Notes: generated by a model not told the origin, from the sequence alone. DNA of 42,487 bases from Cryptosporangium aurantiacum (GCF_900143005.1 NZ_FRCS01000034.1:1-42487); one strand, 5' to 3'; counted from the first letter of the stretch, positions 32,308 to 40,442 are shown. A program made the numbers and translations.

Positions 32308-33230
32308 CTCGTGAAGATCGACGTCAGCGCCGGTGCGACGTCGCGGTGTGAGCGGATCGGGCGGAGCCGCCCCCGGCCTGCCTCGGCGAGGTCCCGCCCC
32401 AGGTCGAGGTCGTGTTCGCCGGGCGGCGTCCCGATGTCGAGCAGCACGTCGAGCCGCGGCAGCCTCGCGGCGAGCGGACGCGGGTCCGGCCCCGCGTTGT
32501 GCACACAGTCCGAGAGCAGGAGCACCCGGGCGTCGCGCGCCGGTACCCGGGACAGCTCGCGCGCCGCCAGCTGCAGCGGGAACCCGACGTTCGTCAGCCC
32601 CCGCGCGGGCACCGACAGCAGCAGGTCGAGCAGGCGGGTCGGGCGGGCGGGCGCGCCGAGCGGATGCAGCACCGCGGCGTCCGACCAGAACGCGATCACC
32701 GCGAGGTCGTCGTCGGCCAGCTCACCCGCGACCGCGCCGACCGTGGCGGCCGCGGTCCGGATCCGCTCTCCCTTCATCGAGCCGGACACGTCCACGACCA
32801 GGACCACCGACCGCCGGGTGCGCACTCGTTCGCGCACGATGATCCGCCGGTCGACGCCGGACTCGTCGTCCACCTCGTCGGGGTTGCCGAGCAGCGCCTC
32901 GATCGTGCGGTCCAGGTCGAGGTCGGCCGACCCGTCCCGGTACGGCAGCGACGCGAGGTCACCCACGCCCCGGTGCTGACGCCGATCACGACGCGGCCGC
33001 CGCAGCGAGAGCCGAGCCGCGATCTCCCGTGCCCGCGCGCGGACAGCCGGGTCCGGCCCGTCCTCCGAGGGCTCCAGCGTGACCAGATCCGCGCCCTCGT
33101 CGGTGGTCCCCGGCGCCACGCTGCCCGGTAGTTGCGGCCCGCGCTTGTCGCGCCGCCCGCGCCCGGTCAGCACGGTGCCGGAGCCGTTCGAGGCCCGGCT
33201 CGGCCGGAACTCGGTCGGGTCCTCGGACAA
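32304..33230 (-). CDS. VWA-domain protein (CoxE/NorD-type partner of MoxR)
   Basis: A 308-residue cytoplasmic protein with a disordered, charged N-terminus (1-90) and a C-terminal von Willebrand A domain (about 138-300). The metal site DVSGSM is at 147-152 (VVLVVDVSGSMKGERI), with the later Thr in ARGLTNVGFPL and Asp in LLLSDCVHN. MoxR-type ATPases usually work with such a VWA protein to remodel or insert cofactors into a target enzyme. The MoxR gene is immediately upstream. The only start codon after the MoxR stop in this frame is the TTG at 33230; the 84 bases between are open in the same frame, which is unusual. Its stop overlaps the OYE2 start. Confidence 0.88.
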   Translation of the reverse strand: MSEDPTEFRPSRASNGSGTVLTGRGRRDKRGPQLPGSVAPGTTDEGADLVTLEPSEDGPDPAVRARAREIAARLSLRRPRRDRRQHRGVGDLASLPYRDGSADLDLDRTIEALLGNPDEVDDESGVDRRIIVRERVRTRRSVVLVVDVSGSMKGERIRTAAATVGAVAGELADDDLAVIAFWSDAAVLHPLGAPARPTRLLDLLLSVPARGLTNVGFPLQLAARELSRVPARDARVLLLSDCVHNAGPDPRPLAARLPRLDVLLDIGTPPGEHDLDLGRDLAEAGRGRLRPIRSHRDVAPALTSIFTS

Positions 33231-33314
33231 CTGCTTGGGCTTCCGCTTGAGCGGTCGGCCCCGGCCGTTCGTCCGGCGGTCCCGCGAGACCGGCGAATCC
33301 GCCTCGACCGCTCT

Positions 33315-34262
33315 TCAACCAGGCTGCGCCGCCGACGGCTGGAGGATGAACCGGTCCTCCCAGATCTCGGTGAGCACCCGCTCCGGTGTGGTGTCCGCGG
33401 CCTCGTCCAGGTGGATCCGCCCGGACAGCGCGACGACCATCGCGTCCTTGACCAGCACCGCGTAGAGCGACGTCGACTCCCGGGTGACCGCGTCGTCCAC
33501 CGACAGGCCACGCAGCGCGCCCAACTGCACGGCAACCAGCGCGAGGTCGATCGCACCACGGACGCTGGAGCCCTGCCGCACGTCCGGATGCTCCCGCGTC
33601 GCCCGGGTGACCGCCACCGCGTCGCGCACCAGCCAGGAACCCAGCGCCTCCCCGGACGACGGCAGCCCGGTTCGCAGGACGACGATGCCGCGCTCGGCGT
33701 CGTCGTCCTGATAATCGACGGCCAGCCGGCAGAGACGGTCGTGGACACTCGAGCTGAGCCGCGTCGTACCCACGTTGTCGTAAGGGTTCATCGACGCGAT
33801 GATCCGGAACGTCGGCAGGGCCTCGACCGTGCCGACCCGCGGGATCGACAGCCGCCGGTCGGCCATCGCGGTGAGCAGCGTGTTGAGCGTGTCGTCGGGG
33901 GCCCGGTTGAACTCCTCGATGTAGAGGAAACCGCCGGACCGCATCGCCTCGGTGAGCGGACCCGCGACGAAGTTGTCCTCGCTGTAATCCTCCTTGAGGA
34001 CCCGGGCGGGGTTGTGGTGCCCGACGAGCTTGGCCGGGGTCAGGTCGGCGTTGCCCTCGACGAACAGCAGCGGGATGCCCCACTCGCCCGTGATCGCGGT
34101 CAGCATCGTGGTCTTGCTGGTGCCGGGCGGTCCCTCCAGGACGATGTCCCGTCCGGCCGCGACTGCCGCGAGCACCAGATCGAGTTCCCGTTCCCGCCCG
34201 ACCAGGCGGGCGCCGACTCTCGCCCGGGCGGCGACCACGTCGGGGGCGGTGGTTGTGGTCAT
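33315..34262 (-). CDS. MoxR-family AAA+ ATPase
   Basis: A 315-residue AAA+ ATPase. Walker A is GPPGTSKTT (44-52), Walker B FLYIEE (112-117), followed by EFNRAPDDTLNTLLTAMADRRLSIP, the MoxR-type insert sequence. Sensor 1 is in FRIIASMNPYDNVGTTRLSSSVHDRL, and the arginine-rich C-terminal lid carries VRQGSSVRGAIDLALVAVQL. MoxR proteins with VWA partners act as chaperones that activate metalloenzymes or complexes (CbbQ/CbbO, NorQ/NorD and CoxD/CoxE are the known examples). Here the pair is placed between two OYE-type enzymes in a mycofactocin operon, so it probably matures a product of this operon. The ATG overlaps the OYE1 stop (ATGA). Confidence 0.93.
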   Translation of the reverse strand: MTTTTAPDVVAARARVGARLVGRERELDLVLAAVAAGRDIVLEGPPGTSKTTMLTAITGEWGIPLLFVEGNADLTPAKLVGHHNPARVLKEDYSEDNFVAGPLTEAMRSGGFLYIEEFNRAPDDTLNTLLTAMADRRLSIPRVGTVEALPTFRIIASMNPYDNVGTTRLSSSVHDRLCRLAVDYQDDDAERGIVVLRTGLPSSGEALGSWLVRDAVAVTRATREHPDVRQGSSVRGAIDLALVAVQLGALRGLSVDDAVTRESTSLYAVLVKDAMVVALSGRIHLDEAADTTPERVLTEIWEDRFILQPSAAQPG

Positions 34263-36340
34263 GTGGCGCGCTTCCTCGCTCGAAGTCGACGTACGTGCAT
34301 GGCGACCGGCGGAGCCGGTGTGTGATCAAAGCGCAGCGCCGCGCGGCGGCCCTCGAGGATCGCCTCCAGCGCGGTGCGGGGCGCCACGCAGTCACCGGCG
34401 CGCTCGGCCCGGACCTGCGCGAACGTCTCGTCGGGCAGCCGGTGGCCACAGTCGACGACCGCCGCGCAGGCGACCGTGCGGCGGTCGCCGGTCCAGACGT
34501 GCTCCAGCACCGCCGCACCGGGCGTCACGCCGACGATCCGGGTGCGCAGCTCGCGGCGTACACCGAGCGCCTCCAGGCGGAAGTTCACCTCGGCCAGCTC
34601 GGGGGTGCGGGCGCCGAGAACCGGGTCGGGCGTGACGACGTGCACGTCGCGCCCGGCGTCCGCGAGCCGTTCCGCGAGACCGACCGCGACCGGCCCACCG
34701 ATCGGGTCGTCCACCACCACCGGCCCCGCCGGCAGCTCCGCAAGCGCCTCCACCACATCAATCACCCGCGGCCCCGGATCGACCGCCGGGCCAGCCCACG
34801 GGCCGGCCGCCAGGTCGGCCGCGACGGCCGCGCCCTCGGCCGCGAGGACCGTCGAGGGCATGGCGGGCGTCGAGGGCATGGCGGTGCGCCAGGCAGCGGC
34901 GCGGTCGGGTGTGCGCGACCGGCTCCCGGTCGCGAGCACGACGTGCTCGGTGGCCGCGACCTCGTCCGCGGTCAGCTCAGTACCCAGTTCAATGCGGACG
35001 CCGAGCCGCCGGCACTCGGCGGCGAGCCAGTCGGCCAGCAGCCCCAGCCGCTCCCGCCCCGGCCCGGTCGCCGCGGTCCGCAGCAGCCCGCCGAGCCGGT
35101 CCGAGCGCTCGGCCAGCCGCACCCGGTGCCCGCGCAGCGCCAGCACCCGCGCGGCTTCCAGGCCCGCGGGGCCACCACCGACGACCAGCACGTCCCGCGC
35201 GACCGCGTCCAGCCCGACCGGGTCCAGGCCCACAGGATCCGACTCAGTCGTCTCGTGCCCGGCGCGTGGCTCCGCCACGCAGCTGACTGCCGGGTTGCGG
35301 ACGTCCCGCACCTGACACGCCTGATTACACAACACACACGGTCGGACGAGTGCCGCGGCGCCACCGCGGACGAGCGTCACGAGCCGGGGCTCAGCGATCT
35401 GCGCCCTGGTCATCTCGACCAGGTCCGCGACACCGTCGTCGAGCGCGTCCTGCGCGGCATGCGGAACCACGACGCTGCCCTGCAGCACGACCGGCACCCG
35501 GCCCGCCGCGGCGGTGCGCATCGCGGCACACAGGTCCCGGTTGAACCCCGGGGCGGTCCGAGCGGTCGGCCGGTACCGCGCCGACGAGTAGTGCCCGGCA
35601 CGGACGACCGTCAGCAGGTCGACGTGGCCCGCGACGGCGTCGACCACCTGCGCGGCGTCCGCCGGGGTGAGACCCGCCCACGGCGCGTCCTCGTCGCAGG
35701 ACAGGCGGAGAGCGAGCACCCGGTCCGGGCCGACAGCGGCCCGGACCGAGGCGATCACGTCCCGCAGAAAGCGGGATCTGTCGGTGCCGTAGGCGTCCGA
35801 CCGCTGGTTGGTCAGACCGGAGAGGAACTGGCGGAGCAGCGAGTCGGCTCCGGCGTTCAGCTCGACGCCGCCCAGCCCGGCATCGACCGCGGCCGCCGCA
35901 GCCGCCCCGAACGCGGCGATCACCGCGTCGATCTGGGTCTGTTCCATCGCGGCGGGCTGTTCCCTGGTCACCACGTCGGCCACCGGCGACGGAGCCCACA
36001 GCACCCGCTGCGAGTACGCGCTCGACCCCTGCAGCCCGGCGTGGCCCAGGCCTCCTAAGACGACGGTGCCGTACGGGCGGCAGGCGTCCGCGATCGCGGC
36101 CCAGCCCGGACCGCACTCGGACGCCAGCGGAGCCCGCTCGTACGGCCAGTCGTCGGCGATCACCGACGCGATCTCGGTGACCAGCACTCCGGTGCCCCCG
36201 GCCGCCCGCTCGGCGTAGTACGCCACCGAGCGGTCGGCGAGCGCCCGGCCCCGGGCCAGGTTGGTCACGTGCGGGCCGAACAGGACCCGGGACGGGGCCG
36301 CCGCACCAGCGAGCACGACCGGCTCCGTCAGGGTCGGCAT
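34259..36340 (-). CDS. Mycofactocin-system FadH/OYE-family oxidoreductase (probably type 1)
   Basis: A 693-residue enzyme related to the one encoded at 30397. The FMN barrel (1-330) shows SRVLFGPHVTNLARGRALADRSVAYYAERAAGGTG-like N-terminal sequence, GGVELNAGADSLLRQFLSGLTNQRSDAYGTDRSRF and VPVVLQGSVV. The 4Fe-4S cysteines are at 335, 338, 342 and 354 (CVLCNQACQVRD, then VSC). A linker with a duplicated DPVGL precedes the FAD/NAD(P)H domain (VLVVGGGPAGLEAARVL, 385-400). The ATG at 36340 lies eight bases after the mftC stop; the longer upstream frame runs through mftC. It occupies the place that mftD has in the mycobacterial operon. The reaction is inferred from the family only; a role in reoxidising or using mycofactocin is possible. 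Confidence 0.9.
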   Translation of the reverse strand: MPTLTEPVVLAGAAAPSRVLFGPHVTNLARGRALADRSVAYYAERAAGGTGVLVTEIASVIADDWPYERAPLASECGPGWAAIADACRPYGTVVLGGLGHAGLQGSSAYSQRVLWAPSPVADVVTREQPAAMEQTQIDAVIAAFGAAAAAAVDAGLGGVELNAGADSLLRQFLSGLTNQRSDAYGTDRSRFLRDVIASVRAAVGPDRVLALRLSCDEDAPWAGLTPADAAQVVDAVAGHVDLLTVVRAGHYSSARYRPTARTAPGFNRDLCAAMRTAAAGRVPVVLQGSVVVPHAAQDALDDGVADLVEMTRAQIAEPRLVTLVRGGAAALVRPCVLCNQACQVRDVRNPAVSCVAEPRAGHETTESDPVGLDPVGLDAVARDVLVVGGGPAGLEAARVLALRGHRVRLAERSDRLGGLLRTAATGPGRERLGLLADWLAAECRRLGVRIELGTELTADEVAATEHVVLATGSRSRTPDRAAAWRTAMPSTPAMPSTVLAAEGAAVAADLAAGPWAGPAVDPGPRVIDVVEALAELPAGPVVVDDPIGGPVAVGLAERLADAGRDVHVVTPDPVLGARTPELAEVNFRLEALGVRRELRTRIVGVTPGAAVLEHVWTGDRRTVACAAVVDCGHRLPDETFAQVRAERAGDCVAPRTALEAILEGRRAALRFDHTPAPPVAMHVRRLRARKRAT

Positions 36341-36348
36341 GGCCGGTA

Positions 36349-37605
36349 TCAGCAGCCGCAAGCGCCGGAGGCGCACCCGGAGCCGGTTGGCTGGCTGATC
36401 AGCTCGAACCCGGCGAGCGGGCTCTCGTTGCAGGCACTGTCGGGCTTGCGGCGGGTCAGCGTCAGCGTGACCGGGCCGGAGGCCTTCCGGGGCTTGCGCT
36501 CGGTGCGGTGCGAATGGTCCAGCGACGGCTTCGGAGCACTGCCCGCGACGACGCCCGCGAGCGCGGTCTCGCCGTAACCCTGGACGCACTCCGGGTCGGG
36601 CCCGTCCAGCGGCAGCCCGGTGAAGAACTTCGCCGCCATGCACCCGCCCTGGCACGAGTCGTAGTGCTGGCAGGACTTGCACGCGCCGCCGGTCTGCGGC
36701 TGCCGCAGTTCCTGGAACAGCTCGGACGTCCGCCAGACGCCGGTGAAACCGCCCTCGTCCCGCACCGATCCGGCGAGGAAGTTCTCGTGGATCGCGAACG
36801 GGCAGGCGTAGACGTCACCCACCGGGTCGATCAAGCAGACGACCCGGCCCGCGCCGCACAGGTTCAACCCGGGCAGCGCGTCGCCGAACGCCGCGAGGTG
36901 GAAGAACGAGTCGCCGGTCAACACCGACTCGCCGTGCGCGACCAGCCAGTCGTACAGCTCGCGCTGCTGGTGCGGCAGCAGGTGCAGCTCGTCCCAGACA
37001 TCCGCGCCGCGCCCGGACGGACGCAGCCGGGTCAGCCGCAGCTGGGCACCGTACGTGTCGGCGATCGCCTTGAACTCGTCGAGCTGCCCGACGTTCTGCC
37101 GGGTGCAGACGACGCTCAACTTGAAGCCGCTGAAGCCGGCGGCCTTCAGGTTCTCCATCGCGCGCATCGCCGTGGCGTACGAGCCCGGGCCGCGCACGTG
37201 GTCGTTGACCTCGGCGGTCGCACCGTCCAGCGAGATCTGGACGTCCACGTAGTCGCTGGCGGCCAGCCGCTGCGCGACCTCCGGCGTGATCTTCACGCCG
37301 TTGGTGGAGAACTTGACGCCGACCTTGTGGGCGGTCGCGTAGTCGACCAGCTCCCAGAAGTCCGACCGGACGGTGGGCTCGCCACCGCCGATGTTCACGT
37401 AGAAGACCTGCATCCGCTCGAGCTCGTCGATGACGGCCTTGGCTTCCGCGGTGGTCAGCTCGCGCGGGTCACGGCGTCCCGAGCTCGACAGGCAGTGGAC
37501 GCACGACAGGTTGCACGCGTACGTCAGTTCCCAGGTCAGGCAGATCGGGGCGTCGAGGCCGAGCTTGAAGTGGTCGATCAGCCGGGTAGCTGTCGGGGCT
37601 GTCAT
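36349..37605 (-). CDS. mftC: MftC, radical SAM enzyme of mycofactocin synthesis
   Basis: A 418-residue radical SAM/SPASM enzyme. The SAM-cluster motif is ACNLSCVHC with Cys at 31, 35 and 38, and GGGEP (73-77) binds SAM. The SPASM domain has Cys at 250, 268, 309, 312, 318, 322 and 340 (LNLCGAG, VYACPF, CKSCQHYDSCQGGC, DPEC) for auxiliary Fe-S clusters. In the characterised pathway MftC oxidatively decarboxylates the C-terminal Tyr of MftA and then links it to the adjacent Val. A tail of about 75 residues follows the SPASM domain and ends in GCASGACGC. The start overlaps the mftB stop (ATGA), so substrate-presenting protein and enzyme are translated together. Confidence 0.97.
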   Translation of the reverse strand: MTAPTATRLIDHFKLGLDAPICLTWELTYACNLSCVHCLSSSGRRDPRELTTAEAKAVIDELERMQVFYVNIGGGEPTVRSDFWELVDYATAHKVGVKFSTNGVKITPEVAQRLAASDYVDVQISLDGATAEVNDHVRGPGSYATAMRAMENLKAAGFSGFKLSVVCTRQNVGQLDEFKAIADTYGAQLRLTRLRPSGRGADVWDELHLLPHQQRELYDWLVAHGESVLTGDSFFHLAAFGDALPGLNLCGAGRVVCLIDPVGDVYACPFAIHENFLAGSVRDEGGFTGVWRTSELFQELRQPQTGGACKSCQHYDSCQGGCMAAKFFTGLPLDGPDPECVQGYGETALAGVVAGSAPKPSLDHSHRTERKPRKASGPVTLTLTRRKPDSACNESPLAGFELISQPTGSGCASGACGC

Positions 37606-37925
37606 GGGGACGCCTCCGTCCGTGCGGTGATCATGTCGGTGGCCGCCAGCGTCGCCAGCGACCGGGCGAGGCGGCGCTGCTGCGCGACGTCGGCGCCGGA
37701 CGCCTCGAGCGCGGCGCGTGCGGACGGATGCTCCGGCAGGGACTGGACCACCGCGAGCAGCGTCGGATCCTTGAGGAACGAGAGCCGGCGGGTGCCGAAG
37801 TGGTAGAGCAGTGCCCCGAACGGCTCCGGCCGGACCGCGACCTGGGGATGTATGTCCCAGGCCTGGTCCAGGTCGAAGCTCGTCAGGACCGCGGGGGTGT
37901 CCGGGAGCCCGGTGTGCACGGCCAT
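37602..37925 (-). CDS. mftB: MftB, peptide chaperone (PqqD-like RRE)
   Basis: A 107-residue RiPP recognition element that binds the MftA leader and delivers it to MftC. The diagnostic block is WDIHPQVAVRPEPFGALLYHFGTRRLSFLKDP (residues 22-53), very close to the mycobacterial protein, followed by a helical C-terminus. The ATG at 37923-37925 lies 11 bases after mftA; an ATG at 37950-37952 in the same frame would overlap the end of mftA by 16 bases and adds nine residues, so it is less likely but not excluded. Overlaps mftC by four bases. Confidence 0.95.
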   Translation of the reverse strand: MAVHTGLPDTPAVLTSFDLDQAWDIHPQVAVRPEPFGALLYHFGTRRLSFLKDPTLLAVVQSLPEHPSARAALEASGADVAQQRRLARSLATLAATDMITARTEASP

Positions 37926-37936
37926 GACGTCAACGA

Positions 37937-38053
37937 CTAGTAGACGCCGCACATCCCGTCGATGGACACGTCCTCGACCAGCAGGTCCTCCTCAACCAGC
38001 TCGACCTCGACCTCGTCGACCTGGGTCTCCGCGACAAGTGCCTCGACAGCCAT
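37937..38053 (-). CDS. mftA: MftA, mycofactocin precursor peptide
   Basis: A 38-residue ribosomal peptide (117 bases) that gene callers often miss. It starts MAVEALVAETQVDEVEVE, has an acidic leader rich in Val and Glu, and ends in SIDGMCGVY, the invariant mycofactocin core whose last two residues Val-Tyr become the redox cofactor. The start is preceded by AAAGGAGC at the right distance, a strong ribosome site. It is the first gene of the mft operon, divergent from mftR with 104 bases between. The leader lacks Lys, Arg and aromatic residues before the terminal Tyr. Confidence 0.98.
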   Translation of the reverse strand: MAVEALVAETQVDEVEVELVEEDLLVEDVSIDGMCGVY

Positions 38054-38118
38054 GAAAAGCTCCTTTGCGCTGATGGGGAGCCTGCCGCCCGATGCGACGG
38101 GCATCACTCTGGAACAAC

Positions 38119-38136
38119 GGTCACACTAATGACACC
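38119..38136. promoter_or_regulatory. Candidate MftR operator between mftA and mftR
   Basis: An 18-base imperfect palindrome GGTCACACTAATGACACC (12 of 18 positions symmetric, with GTCA and TGAC half-sites) lies midway between the divergent mftA and mftR starts. A TetR-type repressor encoded next door typically binds such a site and controls both promoters. Nearby GATGC and GCATC (38091-38105) form another small inverted repeat in the mftA leader. Confidence 0.5.
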
Positions 38137-38157
38137 CGATGCAGAAAGGAAGAGCGG

Positions 38158-39009
38158 ATGTCGAACGAGCCCACGCCGTCGGCGCGGATGGGCCGACCAC
38201 CAGCGACTTCGCACGACGAGCTGGAACGGATCGGGCTGGAGCTCTTCGCCACGCGCGGGTTCGAGGAGACGACGATCGACGAGATCGCTGCCGCTGCGGG
38301 CATCAGCCGACGCACGTTCTTCCGGTACTACACGACCAAGAACGATCTGGTCTGGGGCGATTTCGACACCGAGCTGGCGCGGCTGCGCGGACGGCTCACC
38401 GCCACGCCGGCCGACGTCCCGATGATGGCCGCGCTGCGCGAGGCGGTCGTCGCGTTCAACCGGGTGGACGCCGACCACGTGGCGCTGCACCGGCGGCGGA
38501 TGGCGCTCATCCTCGGCGTCCCGGCGCTGATCGCGCACTCCACGCTGCGCTTCGCGGGCTGGCGGGACGTGATCGCGGAGTTCGTCGCGGCCCGGGTAGC
38601 CCGGCCGCGTTCGGCGCTGCTGCCGCAACTGGTCGCCCACGCGGCGCTGGGCTGCGCGGTCGCCGCGTACAGCGACTGGCTCCGGCACGCGGACGCGGAG
38701 CTGGAACCGCTGCTCGACGAGGCGATCGCCGAACTGGCCGTCGGCTTCGCGGGGCACGAGCCGGGCCTGCCGACCGGCACCGGCCTACCCACCGGCACCG
38801 GCTCCTCCGCCGACCCGGCCCCGCCACCAGCCGCAGACCGCCCGGCAGACGCCGAATCGACGGCCGGGCCGCGGCCGCAGCCCGAGGCGGGCGCGTCCCC
38901 CAAGGCCGGACAGCCGGCCGACGCGGGGCCGGCCGCGGACGTAGGGCGGCCGAGCGAGGGCGGGCTGACGCCGGACGCGGCGGGTGGCAGCGGGGACGGG
39001 GCTCGGTGA
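38158..39009 (+). CDS. mftR: MftR, TetR-family regulator of the mycofactocin locus
   Basis: A 283-residue TetR regulator. The DNA-binding domain reads ELERIGLELFATRGFEETTIDEIAAAAGIS-like sequence with recognition helix RRTFFRYYTTKNDLVWGDFD (about 20-70), the MftR type. The ligand domain runs to about 205 (MALILGVPALIAHSTLRFAGW, LVAHAALGCAVAAYSDWL). In mycobacteria MftR represses mft genes and responds to long-chain acyl-CoAs. Residues 205-283 are an Ala/Pro/Gly-rich, apparently disordered tail with a duplicated GLPTGT, not present in typical MftR of about 200 residues. The ATG at 38158 follows AAAGGAAGAG. It overlaps mftF by four bases (GTGA), so regulator and glycosyltransferase form one transcript. 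Confidence 0.93.
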   Translation: MSNEPTPSARMGRPPATSHDELERIGLELFATRGFEETTIDEIAAAAGISRRTFFRYYTTKNDLVWGDFDTELARLRGRLTATPADVPMMAALREAVVAFNRVDADHVALHRRRMALILGVPALIAHSTLRFAGWRDVIAEFVAARVARPRSALLPQLVAHAALGCAVAAYSDWLRHADAELEPLLDEAIAELAVGFAGHEPGLPTGTGLPTGTGSSADPAPPPAADRPADAESTAGPRPQPEAGASPKAGQPADAGPAADVGRPSEGGLTPDAAGGSGDGAR

Positions 39010-40442
39010 CAGCGGTTGGCGCGGCGGAGCGTGGGCTCGCGCCGGCCGGGCTGCGGCTGCGGCTGGACGCGGCGCTGCGGATCAGCCCGGACGGGCGCAC
39101 GCTGCTCGGCGGCTCCCCCGGTCGGTTGCTGCGGGTCGCCGCGGCCGGCGCCGACCTGATCCGGGCGTGGGACGCCGGCACACCGATCGGGACCGGCACC
39201 GCGCAGCGCAAGCTCGCCCGCCGGCTGCTCGACGCCGGGATGGCGCACCCGCTCCGGGACCCGGTGGACCGCGTCGCCGACGTCACGATCGTCGTCCCCA
39301 CGTTCGAGCGGACCGCCGAACTGACCCGCTGCCTGACCGCGCTCCGGCGCACCGCGCCGGATGCACCCATCGTGGTGGTCGACGACGGGTCGCCCGCCAC
39401 CGCGGGCATTCCGGACGTCGCGGCCCGGTTCACCGCCCGGCTGGTCCGGCACCCGGAGCGGCGTGGACCGTCGGCGGCGCGGAACACCGGCCTCGCCGCG
39501 GTCACGACCCCGTTCGCGGCCCTGGTCGACTCCGACGTCGTGGTGCCGGACGGCTGGCTGCACGCGCTGCGCCCGTATTTCGACGACGCCGCGGTCGCCG
39601 CCGTAGCGCCCCGGGTGCTGGGGCACGGGGAGGGCCACGGCTGGCTCGGCGAGTACGAGGCCGCGCACTCGCCGCTCGACATGGGACCGTCGCCGGGCCT
39701 GGTGCGTCCCGGCGCACTCGTGCCCTATGTGCCCACCGCGACGCTGCTGGTCCGGATGGAAGCCGTCCGGGAGATCGGCGGCCGCTTCGACGTCGACCTC
39801 CCGATCGGCGAGGACGTCGACTTCGAGTGGCGGCTGGTCGACGCGGGCTGGAACGTCCACTATGTTCCCGCGGTGACGATCGGCCACGACCACCGCACCC
39901 GCCTGCGCCCGTTCGTCGCCCGCCGCCGGTTGTACGCGCGATCGATCGGCCTACTGGAACGTCGCCATCCCGGGGCGCTGCCCGCCGCCCGGGTGAGCCC
40001 GGCGCTGGCCGCGGCCTGCGTCCTGCTCGCCGCGCGCCGCCCGGTCGCGGTGGCAGCGGCGGGCGTGGCCGCGGCGGTCGGCGTCGGGCTCGTGGCGCGG
40101 CAGCTGAAGCCGGTGGTTCCCGAGCCGGTCGCCGAGGCCGCGCGGCTGGTGCGCAACGGTCTCCCGGTGACCGCGATGGGGCTCGCCAGAGCGGTCGGGC
40201 GGGTCTGGTGGCCGGTCCTGGTCCCGGTCGCCGTCGCCGCGCCGCGGTGGCGGGCTCCGCTCGCGGTCGCGGTGGCCGCTCCGGTGCTGGCCGACTGGTG
40301 GAGCGGGGGCCGCCGCCCCCGTCTCGACCGCTACCTCGCGGCGCGCGTTCTCGACGACGTCGTGAGCACGGCGGGCACCTGGGAAGGCTCACTCCGCGCG
40401 GGCACGCTCGGCCCGCTCCTCCCGGCCGGCACCCGCCGCTGA
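39006..40442 (+). CDS. mftF: MftF, mycofactocin glycosyltransferase
   Basis: A 478-residue family-2 glycosyltransferase. The N-terminal 88 residues (GLRLRLDAALRISPDGRTLLGG and following helices) precede the GT-A domain; they may be a small peptide-recognition domain, which is an inference. The catalytic domain has VTIVVPTFERTAELTRCL, IVVVDDGSP, GPSAARNTGLAAV and the nucleotide-sugar/metal motif LVDSDVVVPDGW (Asp 175, Asp 177), then IGEDVDFEWRLVDAGWNVHYVP. Hydrophobic segments after about residue 330 suggest membrane association of the C-terminus. In mycobacteria MftF adds beta-1,4-glucose units to premycofactocin. The GTG start overlaps mftR. Confidence 0.95.
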   Translation: MTAVGAAERGLAPAGLRLRLDAALRISPDGRTLLGGSPGRLLRVAAAGADLIRAWDAGTPIGTGTAQRKLARRLLDAGMAHPLRDPVDRVADVTIVVPTFERTAELTRCLTALRRTAPDAPIVVVDDGSPATAGIPDVAARFTARLVRHPERRGPSAARNTGLAAVTTPFAALVDSDVVVPDGWLHALRPYFDDAAVAAVAPRVLGHGEGHGWLGEYEAAHSPLDMGPSPGLVRPGALVPYVPTATLLVRMEAVREIGGRFDVDLPIGEDVDFEWRLVDAGWNVHYVPAVTIGHDHRTRLRPFVARRRLYARSIGLLERRHPGALPAARVSPALAAACVLLAARRPVAVAAAGVAAAVGVGLVARQLKPVVPEPVAEAARLVRNGLPVTAMGLARAVGRVWWPVLVPVAVAAPRWRAPLAVAVAAPVLADWWSGGRRPRLDRYLAARVLDDVVSTAGTWEGSLRAGTLGPLLPAGTRR

